Positions 51,238 to 60,393 of a stretch of DNA of 64,000 bases are shown here, in pieces. Location: assembly GCF_009766095.1 (NCBI RefSeq), contig NZ_LMUD01000002.1, positions 164,837-228,836 of the forward strand, in the 5' to 3' direction. How positions within the stretch are numbered: the stretch's first letter is position 1; each line of letters starts with the position of its first letter. The notes under the pieces are model-generated. The model did no database searches and was not told the origin of the DNA. It was given only the letters and a program-made list of their open reading frames with translations. This DNA comes from Granulicella sp. S190 (GTDB lineage Bacteria; Acidobacteriota; Terriglobia; Terriglobales; Acidobacteriaceae). A program made the translations under genes and the position numbers.

Positions 51238-53490
51238 ATGGGTTCTCAAAATACGAAGCCGCCGCTTGTCGGTGTTCCGGAAACCAATCAGGCAGGGTTT
51301 AGCACGACGGTTACAGATACCACGCTGTCTGAAGCTTTGATCGTGCTTCGGAAGCGTAAGCTGATCCTGATCATCGCAGTGCTGCTTGGTTTGGTGTATG
51401 GCATCTACAAGGCAGAGTCCCAGCCAAAGTTATATGAGTCGTATGGACTAATTCAGGTACGGTCGGGATCGTCGAACGAGTACAAGGTCAGCGCAGTCCA
51501 GGGGTATGGCGGCGACTCCAGCACGAAGATGCTCAGCGAGATCGAGATTCTAAAGAGCGATTCGCTGATGTTGACAGTCTGTCGCGAGATGGACCTCGCG
51601 AACAACGGCGACTTCCTGGAAAGAAAAGCTCCGAACCCACGCGCCAACCTCGAAGACGGAGAAACTAGGCAGGACACGGTCCATCGCATCCAGAGCAATC
51701 TGCGCGTCGCGCTCGTCCCCAAGACCGACATCATCCGGATCAGCTACAGCAGTCTGAATGCGAAGCTGTCAGCCGACATCGTCAACAAAGTCATCTCTGA
51801 CTATGTGCAGCGAAGCTACCAGACGCGATTTGAATCATCGCAGCGAGTCTCGGTCTGGCTCTCCGGCACACTCGAAGGCCTGAAACAAGAGGTCGAGACC
51901 TCGCAGGAACAGATGATGGACATGCAGCGTCGTCTTGGCATCCTGGGATTTGATCCGACACACAACCAGATCAGCGCCTCCCTCGACGATCTTGCCAAAG
52001 CGGCAGGCGCGGCGAAGCTCGCCCGCATCATCGCCGAAGCCCGCTACCGCGTCGTCAGCGGCATGGATCCGAACACGATCGAAGGCACCATCGATACGAC
52101 GCCAGGTACAGCGCCGGGTGAGCTCAACACGTTGCGAGGGGCGTTAGCCGCCGCAAAGGCAAACTACGCTACCCTCGAGGCGTCCCTGGGCCCAAACCAT
52201 CCCCAGGCAAAGGCCCAGAAAGCCCAGATCGACGAGTACATCAAGCAGATCGATGAAGAGCAAAATCGCCTGGTCGTACAGGCCAAGCAAAGCTTCATTG
52301 TCGCCCAGGCCAATGAGGCCCAGACCACAGCTGCTCTTGAGTCCCAGAAATCCGATGCCTACAAGCTCAGAGATCAACTGGTCGAATACACCCTGCGCGA
52401 ACGGGAGTATGAGGCTAACCGAACCTTGTATGACAGCCTGCAGTCCCGCCTGCGTACAGCTAGCGTGCAGTCCGGGCTGGAGTCTCTTGAGGTCGACGTC
52501 GTCGATCAAGCCCTGCCTCCGGCTGACCCGATCCTGCGCCCCCAATCGACCGTAATTATCACGGCTCTGGTCTTCAGCCTCCTTGGCGGAATCGTCATCG
52601 CCTTCCTCATGGAGAGCCTCGATACAGGCTTGCGCAGCATCGCGGAGATAGAAAGCATCACCGAGCTGCCCTCCCTCGCCATCATTCCGCGCGCGCGTAA
52701 ATCCTCCGTCGATCAGGCAGCAACCCTCACGACGGCGCAACGGAATATCGGAATCCTCACTCAACCCAAGTCGCAGTTTGCCGAAGCCTTCCGCTCTCTG
52801 CGTACCTCGCTCCTGCTCTCGAACACCGGGCATCCGCCAAAGTTCATCGTGCTGACCAGCGCCACGCCCTCCGAAGGAAAGACCACGGCAGCGAGCAATC
52901 TTGCGGCGATTCTGGCGCAGCGGGACACCCGCGTTCTACTGATCGATGGCGATCTTCGCCGTCCCAACATTCATCATCGCTTCGGCCTCAACGGCAAGAT
53001 CGGTCTTACCACCGTCCTGACCGGCGCAACTCTGCTCGAGGACACCGTGCAGAGAGTGCCCGAGATTCCAAATCTCGACATTCTGCCCAGCGGCCCGGTT
53101 CCCCCCTTCCCCACCGAGATGCTCAGTTCGGAGGCGATGGAGACCATCCTCAAGCGCTGTGGAGAGCTCTACAACTACATCGTCATCGACTCTCCACCCA
53201 TCCTCTCCGTCACCGACGGTGTGATCCTCGCCCGCCAGGCAGACGCCGTCGTCCTGGTCGTCCGTCATGGCAAATCGAGCAAACACGTTGTGCGTAGAGC
53301 CAGAGATCTTCTGCTCCGCTCCGGCGCTGCTATCACCGGAATCGTACTGAACGCGGTGGATCTGAACTCCCCCGAGTACTACGGCTACTACGGATATTCG
53401 GGCTACTCCTACGCGAGTGTCGATTCCGATAGTTGGGAAGCTCAGTCAGCGGGGGGCGATCAAAGCAAAGCCGGGGAGAAGAAACAATGA
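51238..53490 (+). CDS. polysaccharide co-polymerase and bacterial tyrosine kinase (Wzc-like)
   Basis: 750 residues. Membrane helices at about 40-56 and 436-457 frame the periplasmic Wzz-like chain-length domain with coiled coil. The cytosolic BY-kinase has Walker A SATPSEGKTTAASN (about 540), Walker A' VLLIDGDLRRPN (about 565) and Walker B YIVIDSPPIL (about 646). A C-terminal tyrosine cluster (YYGYYGYSGYSYAS) is the autophosphorylation region. It controls polysaccharide length and export with Wza. TAGACT ends 7 bases before the ATG, suggestive of leaderless transcription. Its stop overlaps the next start (ATGA). Confidence 0.95.
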   Translation: MGSQNTKPPLVGVPETNQAGFSTTVTDTTLSEALIVLRKRKLILIIAVLLGLVYGIYKAESQPKLYESYGLIQVRSGSSNEYKVSAVQGYGGDSSTKMLSEIEILKSDSLMLTVCREMDLANNGDFLERKAPNPRANLEDGETRQDTVHRIQSNLRVALVPKTDIIRISYSSLNAKLSADIVNKVISDYVQRSYQTRFESSQRVSVWLSGTLEGLKQEVETSQEQMMDMQRRLGILGFDPTHNQISASLDDLAKAAGAAKLARIIAEARYRVVSGMDPNTIEGTIDTTPGTAPGELNTLRGALAAAKANYATLEASLGPNHPQAKAQKAQIDEYIKQIDEEQNRLVVQAKQSFIVAQANEAQTTAALESQKSDAYKLRDQLVEYTLREREYEANRTLYDSLQSRLRTASVQSGLESLEVDVVDQALPPADPILRPQSTVIITALVFSLLGGIVIAFLMESLDTGLRSIAEIESITELPSLAIIPRARKSSVDQAATLTTAQRNIGILTQPKSQFAEAFRSLRTSLLLSNTGHPPKFIVLTSATPSEGKTTAASNLAAILAQRDTRVLLIDGDLRRPNIHHRFGLNGKIGLTTVLTGATLLEDTVQRVPEIPNLDILPSGPVPPFPTEMLSSEAMETILKRCGELYNYIVIDSPPILSVTDGVILARQADAVVLVVRHGKSSKHVVRRARDLLLRSGAAITGIVLNAVDLNSPEYYGYYGYSGYSYASVDSDSWEAQSAGGDQSKAGEKKQ

Positions 53491-54578
53491 CACGGAACTA
53501 CGCAGCTCTCCCCACCAATGCCTCCACGCGCCCAACTCAGCGCCTCTGGTCAAGAGCTCTGCTTGCCTCAGTCATGCTCGTTCTCTTGGCCCTCGCCGGC
53601 CCCATGGCTCAGGCTCAGTTCAGCGGACCCGCGCTGGGCATCTCGACTGAAGTCAACCCTCCCATCACGATCACGACCGACCCCGCGATTCTCTTTCCTG
53701 CAAATCGCGATATCTATCTGGGAACGGGGGACATTCTCACAGTTCGGATTTTCGGAAATGCAGATTATGCCCCAGTGGTACGTATCGGGCTCGACGGCAC
53801 GGTTCAGCTTCCGTTGATTGGCAGCCTCACCCTCAACGACCTGACTGTCCATCAAGCTCAGGATCTGATCGCTCAGAAGCTGATCGCAGCTGGCATGTTT
53901 CGCGACCCGCAAGTTGCGGTGCAGCTCACAGATTCTCCGAATCAAGTGGTCACACTCGTAGGCGAGATCCATGGCATTGTGCCGATTCTTGGACAACGCA
54001 GACTCTATGAAGTCCTGGCGGCCGCAGGAGGCGGTGGCGGCGGCGGCGGCGCCAGTGCGACGACGGTGGTTGCAGGCGCAGGGGGAGGTGGACTTCCCGC
54101 AACCGCAAGCCACGTCATCACCATTCATCGCTATGGAGTCGCAGAGCCTATCGTCGTCGATCTCGGAACCGATCCCGCCAAGAGTCAGTTGGCCGACATA
54201 CCGATCTTTCCACGCGACACCATCATCGTTCCCCGCGTAGGCGTGGTCTATCTGCTGGGCGCCTTCAAGACTCAGGGAGCAGTGCCTCTGCAACAAAACT
54301 CTCCCCTCACTCTGATGAAGGTGGCGGCCTTATCTGGCGGTCCTCTCTTCGAAGGCCGATTCAACGACCTTCGAATTATCCGCACCACCGGCTTCACCCG
54401 CCAGGTCGTGCGCGTCGACATCAAGAAGGTGATCAATGGCAAGGTGCCGGACCCCGTACTCCAATCCGAGGATATTGTCTTCCTGCCGACGAGCCCGATG
54501 AAGGCTGCAATCAGTTCGGGAGGACTTTCAACACTATTGGGCATCGTGTCCATCTTGATCCTGGCGGTCCAGCAATAA
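53487..54578 (+). CDS. polysaccharide export protein Wza-like (SLBB)
   Basis: 363 residues with a signal peptide (AMAQA-like end), but no lipobox Cys. The N-terminal poly_export domain reads YLGTGDILTVRIFGNADYAPVVRIGLDGTVQLPLIGSL; SLBB-like elements follow, VYLLGAFKTQGAVPLQQNSPLTLMKVAALSGG being the second. A poly-Gly tract (about 190-200) interrupts the first SLBB-like segment. It forms the export channel with Wzc. The start overlaps wzc by 4 bases. Confidence 0.93.
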   Translation: MTRNYAALPTNASTRPTQRLWSRALLASVMLVLLALAGPMAQAQFSGPALGISTEVNPPITITTDPAILFPANRDIYLGTGDILTVRIFGNADYAPVVRIGLDGTVQLPLIGSLTLNDLTVHQAQDLIAQKLIAAGMFRDPQVAVQLTDSPNQVVTLVGEIHGIVPILGQRRLYEVLAAAGGGGGGGGASATTVVAGAGGGGLPATASHVITIHRYGVAEPIVVDLGTDPAKSQLADIPIFPRDTIIVPRVGVVYLLGAFKTQGAVPLQQNSPLTLMKVAALSGGPLFEGRFNDLRIIRTTGFTRQVVRVDIKKVINGKVPDPVLQSEDIVFLPTSPMKAAISSGGLSTLLGIVSILILAVQQ

Positions 54579-54631
54579 CGGAACACTCTCGTTCTCCCCC
54601 GGCCCACACCGTGCCGAGAGACACACAAAAT

Positions 54632-55885
54632 ATGGTTTCAGCTTCTTCAGAGGTAGGCCGCAGATTGACGAATAAGGTGAGACTGGCCTATCTGGTGAGT
54701 CATCCGATCCAGTACCAGGCTCCGCTGCTGCGGCGAATCGCCCAGGAGCCGGACATCGATCTCACCGTCTTCTTCGGCTCCGACTTCTCCGTCCGCGACT
54801 ACAAGGACGTGGGCTTCGGCGTAGGCGTCAAGTGGGACGTGCCCTTGCTGGACGGATACCGTTACGAGTTCCTCCCCCTTCTCCGAGACACCGCCAGCCC
54901 AGGCGCCCTAAGCCCCATCAACCGCGGTATCTTCAGCCGCCTGCGTGGGCGCAACGGACTCGATCGCTTTGACGTCCTCTGGGTCCACGGATACTCCGCG
55001 GTAAACACCATGCAGGGCATGCTTGCCGCAAGATCACTCGGCATCCCTGTCCTGCTTCGCGCAGAGCCGTGGCTCGGAGATCGCCCGCGCGGCGGCCCAC
55101 GGCTTATCGTCAAGCAGCTATTCTTCAAGCTCCTGCGCGGTCTGGTCGATGCCACTCTGCCCATCGGCACGCTCAACGAAGACTACTGGCGCTACTATCT
55201 CGGCGAAGACTTCCCCCAGTTCCCCATGCCCTACGCTGTCGACAATCAATATTTTCAGAGCCGCAGCCGCGAAGCGCACGCCCGTAGAGCAGAGTTATTA
55301 AAAGAGTTGAACCTGGATCCCTCACGGCCCATCATTCTATTCGCCTCCAAACTGCAGAGCCGGAAGCGCTGCCAGGATCTCGTAGAGGCCTACCGAAATC
55401 TGTCACCGGCTCCCGGCATCGAACCGCATCCCTACCTCGTCATCGTTGGAGATGGAGAGGAGCGCGCAGCATTGGAGAAGCAGGTCGCCGAGAGCGGCAT
55501 CGCAGGAGTACGTTTCTGCGGATTCAGGAACCAGTCCGAGCTACCACGATTCTTCGACATCGCAACCGTCTTCGTCCTGCCCTCGCGGCACGAGCCCTGG
55601 GGACTCATCGTCAACGAAGTCATGAACGCAGGACGTGCTGTGATCGTCTCGAACGAAGTAGGCAGTCAGGCGGACCTGGTTACAGATGGAGTCGAAGGTT
55701 GTGTCTTCCCAGCCGGCGACGTCCCCGCTCTCGCCGACGCCTTGAAGAAAGTCCTGGCCACGCCCGAGACTGCCGCCAGAATGGGTCAGCGCGGCCTAGA
55801 GCGAATTCAAACGTGGAGCTATGAAGAAGATATTCGCGGCCTGCGACAAGCGATCGCAGCCGTAACACGCAGGCTGAAGCCATGA
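54632..55885 (+). CDS. GT4-family glycosyltransferase
   Basis: 417 residues in the GT-B fold. N-terminal Rossmann: LAYLVSHPIQYQAPLLRRIAQ and VHGYSAVNTMQGMLAARSLG. C-terminal donor-binding domain: ILFASKLQSRKRCQDLVEAY, DGEERAALEKQVAE and the EPWGLIVNEVMNAGRAVIVSNEVGS motif (E-x7-E). It adds a sugar to a growing polysaccharide in the cytoplasm. Start ATG 54632 was preferred over GTG 54611. It lies in the Wza-type cluster. Confidence 0.9.
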   Translation: MVSASSEVGRRLTNKVRLAYLVSHPIQYQAPLLRRIAQEPDIDLTVFFGSDFSVRDYKDVGFGVGVKWDVPLLDGYRYEFLPLLRDTASPGALSPINRGIFSRLRGRNGLDRFDVLWVHGYSAVNTMQGMLAARSLGIPVLLRAEPWLGDRPRGGPRLIVKQLFFKLLRGLVDATLPIGTLNEDYWRYYLGEDFPQFPMPYAVDNQYFQSRSREAHARRAELLKELNLDPSRPIILFASKLQSRKRCQDLVEAYRNLSPAPGIEPHPYLVIVGDGEERAALEKQVAESGIAGVRFCGFRNQSELPRFFDIATVFVLPSRHEPWGLIVNEVMNAGRAVIVSNEVGSQADLVTDGVEGCVFPAGDVPALADALKKVLATPETAARMGQRGLERIQTWSYEEDIRGLRQAIAAVTRRLKP

Positions 55886-55958
55886 GGGCACACTCCATAA
55901 GTTGTAGCTCCCCCCGCAAATTCCTGCTGCTATGTTTAAGGGTGACGGTCAAACAGTG

Positions 55959-57134
55959 ATGCGGATTCTGCACATAATTGGAACGCTGAACCCGGAGGCA
56001 GGTGGTCCTACCGAGTCTGTGCGAGTTCTGCTAAGCTACGGCCCTATCGGCTACACCGGCGAGGTGGTAACCCTCGACGATCCCTCCGCGCCCTACCTCA
56101 ACGATGTAGGATTCCCGGTCCACGCACTCGGACCCACCAACACCACCTACGGATTCAACTCCAGGCTCCTGCCCTGGCTGCGAGATAACCGCCACCGCTT
56201 CGACGGTGTCGTCGTCAACGGGCTCTGGCAGTACTGTGGCTACGCCGCCTGGCGAACCCTCGCCGGCAACACCCCCTATGTCGTCTTCACCCACGGCATG
56301 CTCGACCCCTACTTCAAGCATGCATTCCCGTTCAAGCACATCAAGAAGTGGCTGTACTGGATCCCCGCCGAATACTGGATTTTGCGTGGAGCCTATCGCG
56401 TTCTGTTCACCTCCAAGGCAGAGAAGCGGCTGGCCGAGCAGAGCTTCTGGCTGCATCGCTGGAACGCCTACGTCGTGCCCTACGGAGCCAGTGGTCCAAC
56501 AGGCGATCCCGACGCCCAGAAACGAGCATTCTTCGCAAAATGCCCTGAGGCAAAGGGCAAAAGATATCTCCTCTTTCTCGGGCGCATCCATCGCAAAAAA
56601 GGCTGCGACCTCCTCATCGACGCCTTTGCAAAAGTCGCCGCAGACGACCCCGATCTCTATCTTGTAATGGCTGGCCCCGATCAGCAACAGTGGAGCGCAA
56701 AGCTCAAGGCGACAGCCGCCGGCGCAGGAATCAAGGATCGCGTCTTCTGGCCCGGCATGGTCACCGGCGACGCCAAGTGGGGAGCCTTCTTCGGCTCCGA
56801 GGCCTTCATTCTGCCCTCGCATCAGGAGAACTTCGGCATCGCGGTCGCCGAAGCGCTCGCCTGCGGAAAGCCGGTACTGCTTGCCGACAAGGTAAATATC
56901 GCCGAAGAGATAGCAGAAGATGGTGCCGGCCTGATGGAGCTGGACACCCTCGACGGCACCCTGCGCCTGCTCAAGGGCTGGATTGGAATGACCATCGCCG
57001 AGCGGCAACATATGGCCGAGCTCGCCTACCAGTGCTTCCATCGCCGCTACGACATGCGCGAAAACGCAAAGGCAATCATCCGTCTCTTTGGAACAGCTAC
57101 GGTTCTCACTCCCACTGCAGTGGAAACCCAGTAA
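55959..57134 (+). CDS. GT4-family glycosyltransferase (second)
   Basis: 391 residues. N-terminal RILHIIGTLNPEAGGPTESVR with the glycine-rich acceptor loop; WQYCGYAAWRTLAGN, VVFTHGMLDPYF and a C-terminal domain with FLGRIHRKKGCDLLIDAFAKV and SHQENFGIAVAEALACGKPVLLADKV as the E-x7-E donor motif. Related to GT4 enzymes of exopolysaccharide clusters. ATG 55959 follows a GTG; ATG 55932 upstream adds nine residues and is less likely. Twelve bases separate it from the acetyltransferase. Confidence 0.92.
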   Translation: MRILHIIGTLNPEAGGPTESVRVLLSYGPIGYTGEVVTLDDPSAPYLNDVGFPVHALGPTNTTYGFNSRLLPWLRDNRHRFDGVVVNGLWQYCGYAAWRTLAGNTPYVVFTHGMLDPYFKHAFPFKHIKKWLYWIPAEYWILRGAYRVLFTSKAEKRLAEQSFWLHRWNAYVVPYGASGPTGDPDAQKRAFFAKCPEAKGKRYLLFLGRIHRKKGCDLLIDAFAKVAADDPDLYLVMAGPDQQQWSAKLKATAAGAGIKDRVFWPGMVTGDAKWGAFFGSEAFILPSHQENFGIAVAEALACGKPVLLADKVNIAEEIAEDGAGLMELDTLDGTLRLLKGWIGMTIAERQHMAELAYQCFHRRYDMRENAKAIIRLFGTATVLTPTAVETQ

Positions 57135-57145
57135 AGGCAGTCCCG

Positions 57146-57754
57146 ATGCCAAAACAAGTTCACTACAATGCGGCGGATCATATCTCGGCCGACACCGCCG
57201 CAGACCCCTATCTGCGGCCCGCATTCTCGCTGAACGACCGCCTCCGGCGACTCAACTGGAACCTCTGCTGGGCAATCTTTTATAAAATGTCACCAAGACC
57301 GTTACACTCCTGGAGAGCCTTCCTGCTTCGACTCTTTGGAGCGAAGATGGGAAAAGACTGTCACTTCTATCCGAAGTCGAAGGTCTGGGCGCCATGGAAT
57401 CTCATCTGCGCCGATCAGGTCACGGCTGGTGATGGCGCGGAGATCTACAATCCTGCCCCGGTCACGTTGGGCTCCCACGCCATCCTCTCTCAGGAGGCCT
57501 ACGTCTGCGCTGCCACTCATGACTATGACGATCCCGCCTTCCCCCTCATCGCCTATGCGATGAATATCGGGGCCTACGCGTGGATCTGTGCTCGCGCCTC
57601 CGTTGCGCCAGGCGTGAATGTAGGCGAAGGAGCAGTCCTTGGCCTGGGATCTGTCGCCACCCGCAGCCTCGAGGCCTGGACTGTCTACGCAGGTGTACCC
57701 GCAGTCAAAGTAAAAGACCGCAAACAATTCCCCGTCGACTCCAATATCGAATGA
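57146..57754 (+). CDS. WcaF-like left-handed beta-helix acetyltransferase
   Basis: 202 residues. Hexapeptide-repeat region: GAKMGKDCHFYPKSKVWAPW, VTLGSHAILSQEAYVCAAT and IGAYAWICARASVAPGVNVGEGAVLGLGSVATRSLE. His in ATHDYDD is the expected catalytic base, as in WcaF-type colanic acid acetyltransferases. N-terminal SLNDRLRRLNWNLCWAIFY is also typical of WcaF. It likely acetylates the polysaccharide repeat unit or its lipid-linked precursor. Confidence 0.92.
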   Translation: MPKQVHYNAADHISADTAADPYLRPAFSLNDRLRRLNWNLCWAIFYKMSPRPLHSWRAFLLRLFGAKMGKDCHFYPKSKVWAPWNLICADQVTAGDGAEIYNPAPVTLGSHAILSQEAYVCAATHDYDDPAFPLIAYAMNIGAYAWICARASVAPGVNVGEGAVLGLGSVATRSLEAWTVYAGVPAVKVKDRKQFPVDSNIE

Positions 57755-57815
57755 GTCCATTTACTGAACAAAATAAAGCGTTAGAGTCCGCTACAGCTGA
57801 ATAACAAATCGACCT

Positions 57816-58385
57816 TTACTCACAATGACCCCAATCGGTATCTGTGTAGAAGGCAACGGTATACCAGTGACTCTCAAGATGGTGAATGCGGTAGACCGGG
57901 CACGGTATTCCGCCAAATTTGCCGATCAAGTGAGTCTCGGCTGGTGTCATGAGTGAATCGCTTGGATCGGCAACAAGGTAAACAACCGTATCTCCGGCAC
58001 CAGCAAATCCCCATCCTTCCCATTCGACATGTCTGAATTCTCCATTCGCGGAGAGTGGTAATGCCATAACACGAGCTTTGTATGCTTTTGCGTGCAAGAA
58101 CCATCGGCTTGCATCACGTACCTCAGAAAAATGCCTAAATATCACTACTGAAATAAACCAATAAAAGATTAAAGCAGCCGTAGTTATCAGGCGCATTCGG
58201 CCTCTTCTTCGAATCGCCAGAACGAGTAGGCTAATGCTTACAAGGGGAACTGCGACAACAAAGAAAAGCAGGCCGCTTAAGTCAGAGCTAGTTATAAAAA
58301 GGGGGAGAGTGGACGCTATTCCGCCTGCGCAATACAGCAGAGGCTGTAACTCAGAAACATGCAGTCTGCTATTCTTTGTGCTCAT
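57816..58385 (-). CDS. hypothetical two-to-three-helix membrane protein
   Basis: 189 residues, family not recognised. Three hydrophobic segments (PLLYCAGGIASTLPLFIT, LSGLLFFVVAVPLVSISLLVLAI and LITTAALIFYWFISVVIF) are followed by a soluble C-terminal part about 90 residues long, containing VEWEGWGFAGAGDTVVYLVADPS and YRIHHLESHWYTVAFYTDTDW. The Trp/Tyr/Asp-rich end might be a small beta domain. ATG 58385 was chosen as the start over an upstream frame. Not linked by spacing to the response regulator, which is 100 bases away. Confidence 0.65.
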   Translation of the reverse strand: MSTKNSRLHVSELQPLLYCAGGIASTLPLFITSSDLSGLLFFVVAVPLVSISLLVLAIRRRGRMRLITTAALIFYWFISVVIFRHFSEVRDASRWFLHAKAYKARVMALPLSANGEFRHVEWEGWGFAGAGDTVVYLVADPSDSLMTPAETHLIGKFGGIPCPVYRIHHLESHWYTVAFYTDTDWGHCE

Positions 58386-58484
58386 GTGAGTGCCATCATA
58401 GGGGTTCTGACTTCCCGCTCTACCCATAAAGAAAAAGCAGGACCGAAGTCCCGCTGTCTTTTAAATCTCCAGCCTGCCGGAAAT

Positions 58485-58868
58485 CTATCCTCGTAGCTTC
58501 GCCAGAAGATCGGTCGGATGAACCGGCTTAGCCAGAATCTCGAACTCGTGTCCTTGCGCGCGAGCCTTTTCAAGCAGGTCTGCAGTAGCGGCCTGACCTG
58601 AAAAAAGGAGAATCTTACACTTCGGAAGCTTGTTGCGTGTGATGATAGCCGCTTCAATCCCGGTCATCCCGGTCATGATCACGTCGCTGATCAGCATATC
58701 GGGCACAAAACTATCAAGTGCCTCGACGGCCTTTTCACCGCTGAATACAGCGCGTGCCTCAAAGCCGGCCTGATTGAGAATGATTGCAAGAGTATTCGCA
58801 ATCACCTGCTCGTCATCAGCAACCAATACCTTGGGCTTGGGTGGTGCGGTGGTAGTCAAATCTGCCAT
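58485..58868 (-). CDS. single-domain response regulator (CheY-like)
   Basis: 127 residues. Receiver domain: VLVADDEQVIAN with the acidic pair, LISDVIMTGMTGIEAA with the phosphoacceptor Asp, ILLFSGQA with the Thr/Ser switch, and ILAKPVHPTDLLAKLRG with the K-P loop. All expected residues are present, so it should be phosphorylated, unlike the pseudo-receiver at 27.1-27.5 kb. No output domain and no histidine kinase adjacent; it probably acts with a distant kinase. Confidence 0.9.
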   Translation of the reverse strand: MADLTTTAPPKPKVLVADDEQVIANTLAIILNQAGFEARAVFSGEKAVEALDSFVPDMLISDVIMTGMTGIEAAIITRNKLPKCKILLFSGQAATADLLEKARAQGHEFEILAKPVHPTDLLAKLRG

Positions 58869-59040
58869 GCTAAATTTTCCCCAAAAGTAGAAGGTTCAAA
58901 GTTCAGTTTTAAATTTTCGCGTACGCAGACGGGTCGGTTCATACTTCGCCTACACAGTAATGATACGCTGAGCGCAGAGGTGGTTGATGCATAAACCGCC
59001 ACAAAATCTCACCGACCGCTTCCCGTACCATTAATCTCCT

Positions 59041-60393
59041 ATGCAGCCAGCCATCATACGTGCAGAACGTGTCGAAAAATACTACGCGCAACCCAGTGAG
59101 AACCGCATTCAGGTTATCTCGCCTACCGATCTGTCCATCGCGACCGGAGAGATCGTCGCGCTGCTTGGCCCCTCCGGCTCCGGAAAATCCACGCTCCTGC
59201 GAATGTTGACTGGCCTCTCCGCTCCCTCGGCCGGCGAGGTCTACTGGCACGAAAAGCCCATCGCGACCGCCGACGTCAACGTCTCCATCGTCTTTCAAAG
59301 CTTCGCGCTCTTCCCTTGGCTCACCGTGCTCGAAAACGTCGAAGCCCCTCTCAAGGCCCGCGGCATGGACGCAGCCGAGCGCCGCAAACGCAGCATGAAG
59401 ATTCTCGACACTGTCGGCCTCGACGGCTTTCAGGCAGCCTACCCCAAGGAGCTCTCCGGCGGAATGCGGCAGCGTGTCGGCTTCGCCCGCGCCCTCGTCG
59501 TCGAACCTGAAGTCCTCTTCATGGACGAGCCCTTCTCTGCCCTCGACGTCCTCACCGCCGAAAACCTGCGCAGTGAACTCCTCGAGCTCTGGCAGAACAA
59601 AACCATCCCCACCCAGGCCATCTTCATCGTCACCCATAACATCGAAGAGGCCGTCCTCCTCGCCGACCGCATCATCGTTCTCGGCCGCAACCCCGGCCAC
59701 GTGCGAACCGACTTCCGCGTCTCCCTCCAGCACCCGCGTGATCGCAAAGCAACCTCCTTCACCCAGCTCGTCGACTACATCTACAAGGTCCTCACCCAGC
59801 CCGACGCGCAGCCTCCCGCCCTCCCGCAGACCTCTACCGGAAAGCCCGTCCGCGACCAGCGTCAGATGCACTATCAGATGCTGCCTCATGCCCGTCCCGG
59901 CGGCATCGCAGGCCTGCTGGAGCTCGTGCTCGACCACAACGGCAAGGACGATATCTACCGCCTCGCCGACGACCTCGCCTTCGAGATCGACGATCTCCTT
60001 CCCATCGTCGATGCCGCCCAGCTCCTCGGCTTCCTCACCGTCACCGAAGGAGACGCCGCCATCACGCCTACCGGCACCGAGTACGCCAACTCGGAGATCC
60101 TCCGCCAGAAGGAGCTTTTTCGCACCGCCGCCGTGGAGAATGTGCTCCTGCTGCGCCAGATCGTCCGTGCCATCGAATCCAAGAGCGACCGCAGCGTCCC
60201 CGAGGACTTCTTTCACGACATGCTCGACGAGCAGTTTAGCGAAGAAGAGACCCTCCGCCAACTCGAGACCGCTATCAACTGGGGACGATACGCCGAGCTC
60301 TTCGACTACGATGCCTCCCGCCGCCGCTTCATCCAATCCGAAAAGCTCCATCAGGAGGCAAACGAAAGCACCGCCGCGGAGATCGATGCATGA
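59041..60393 (+). CDS. NitT/TauT-type ABC ATPase with C-terminal AAA-associated domain
   Basis: 450 residues. The ATPase half has Walker A GPSGSGKST (about 43), signature LSGGMRQRVGFARAL (about 140), Walker B VLFMDEPFSALDVL and IVTHNIEEAVLLADRI. The C-terminal half (about 290-450) is an extra domain: GGIAGLLELVLDHNGKDDIY, FEIDDLLPIVDAAQLLGFL, and a stretch rich in helices; this resembles the AAA-associated C-terminal domain of a nitrate/sulfonate-type importer subfamily. Its stop overlaps the next start by 4 bases (ATGA). Substrate unknown. Confidence 0.88.
   Translation: MQPAIIRAERVEKYYAQPSENRIQVISPTDLSIATGEIVALLGPSGSGKSTLLRMLTGLSAPSAGEVYWHEKPIATADVNVSIVFQSFALFPWLTVLENVEAPLKARGMDAAERRKRSMKILDTVGLDGFQAAYPKELSGGMRQRVGFARALVVEPEVLFMDEPFSALDVLTAENLRSELLELWQNKTIPTQAIFIVTHNIEEAVLLADRIIVLGRNPGHVRTDFRVSLQHPRDRKATSFTQLVDYIYKVLTQPDAQPPALPQTSTGKPVRDQRQMHYQMLPHARPGGIAGLLELVLDHNGKDDIYRLADDLAFEIDDLLPIVDAAQLLGFLTVTEGDAAITPTGTEYANSEILRQKELFRTAAVENVLLLRQIVRAIESKSDRSVPEDFFHDMLDEQFSEEETLRQLETAINWGRYAELFDYDASRRRFIQSEKLHQEANESTAAEIDA

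Noticed and set aside
58939-60351. 470-codon minus-strand frame opposite the ABC ATPase gene
   Set aside because: It mirrors a clear ATPase with Walker A, signature and Walker B on the plus strand; GC-rich codon use leaves antisense frames open.
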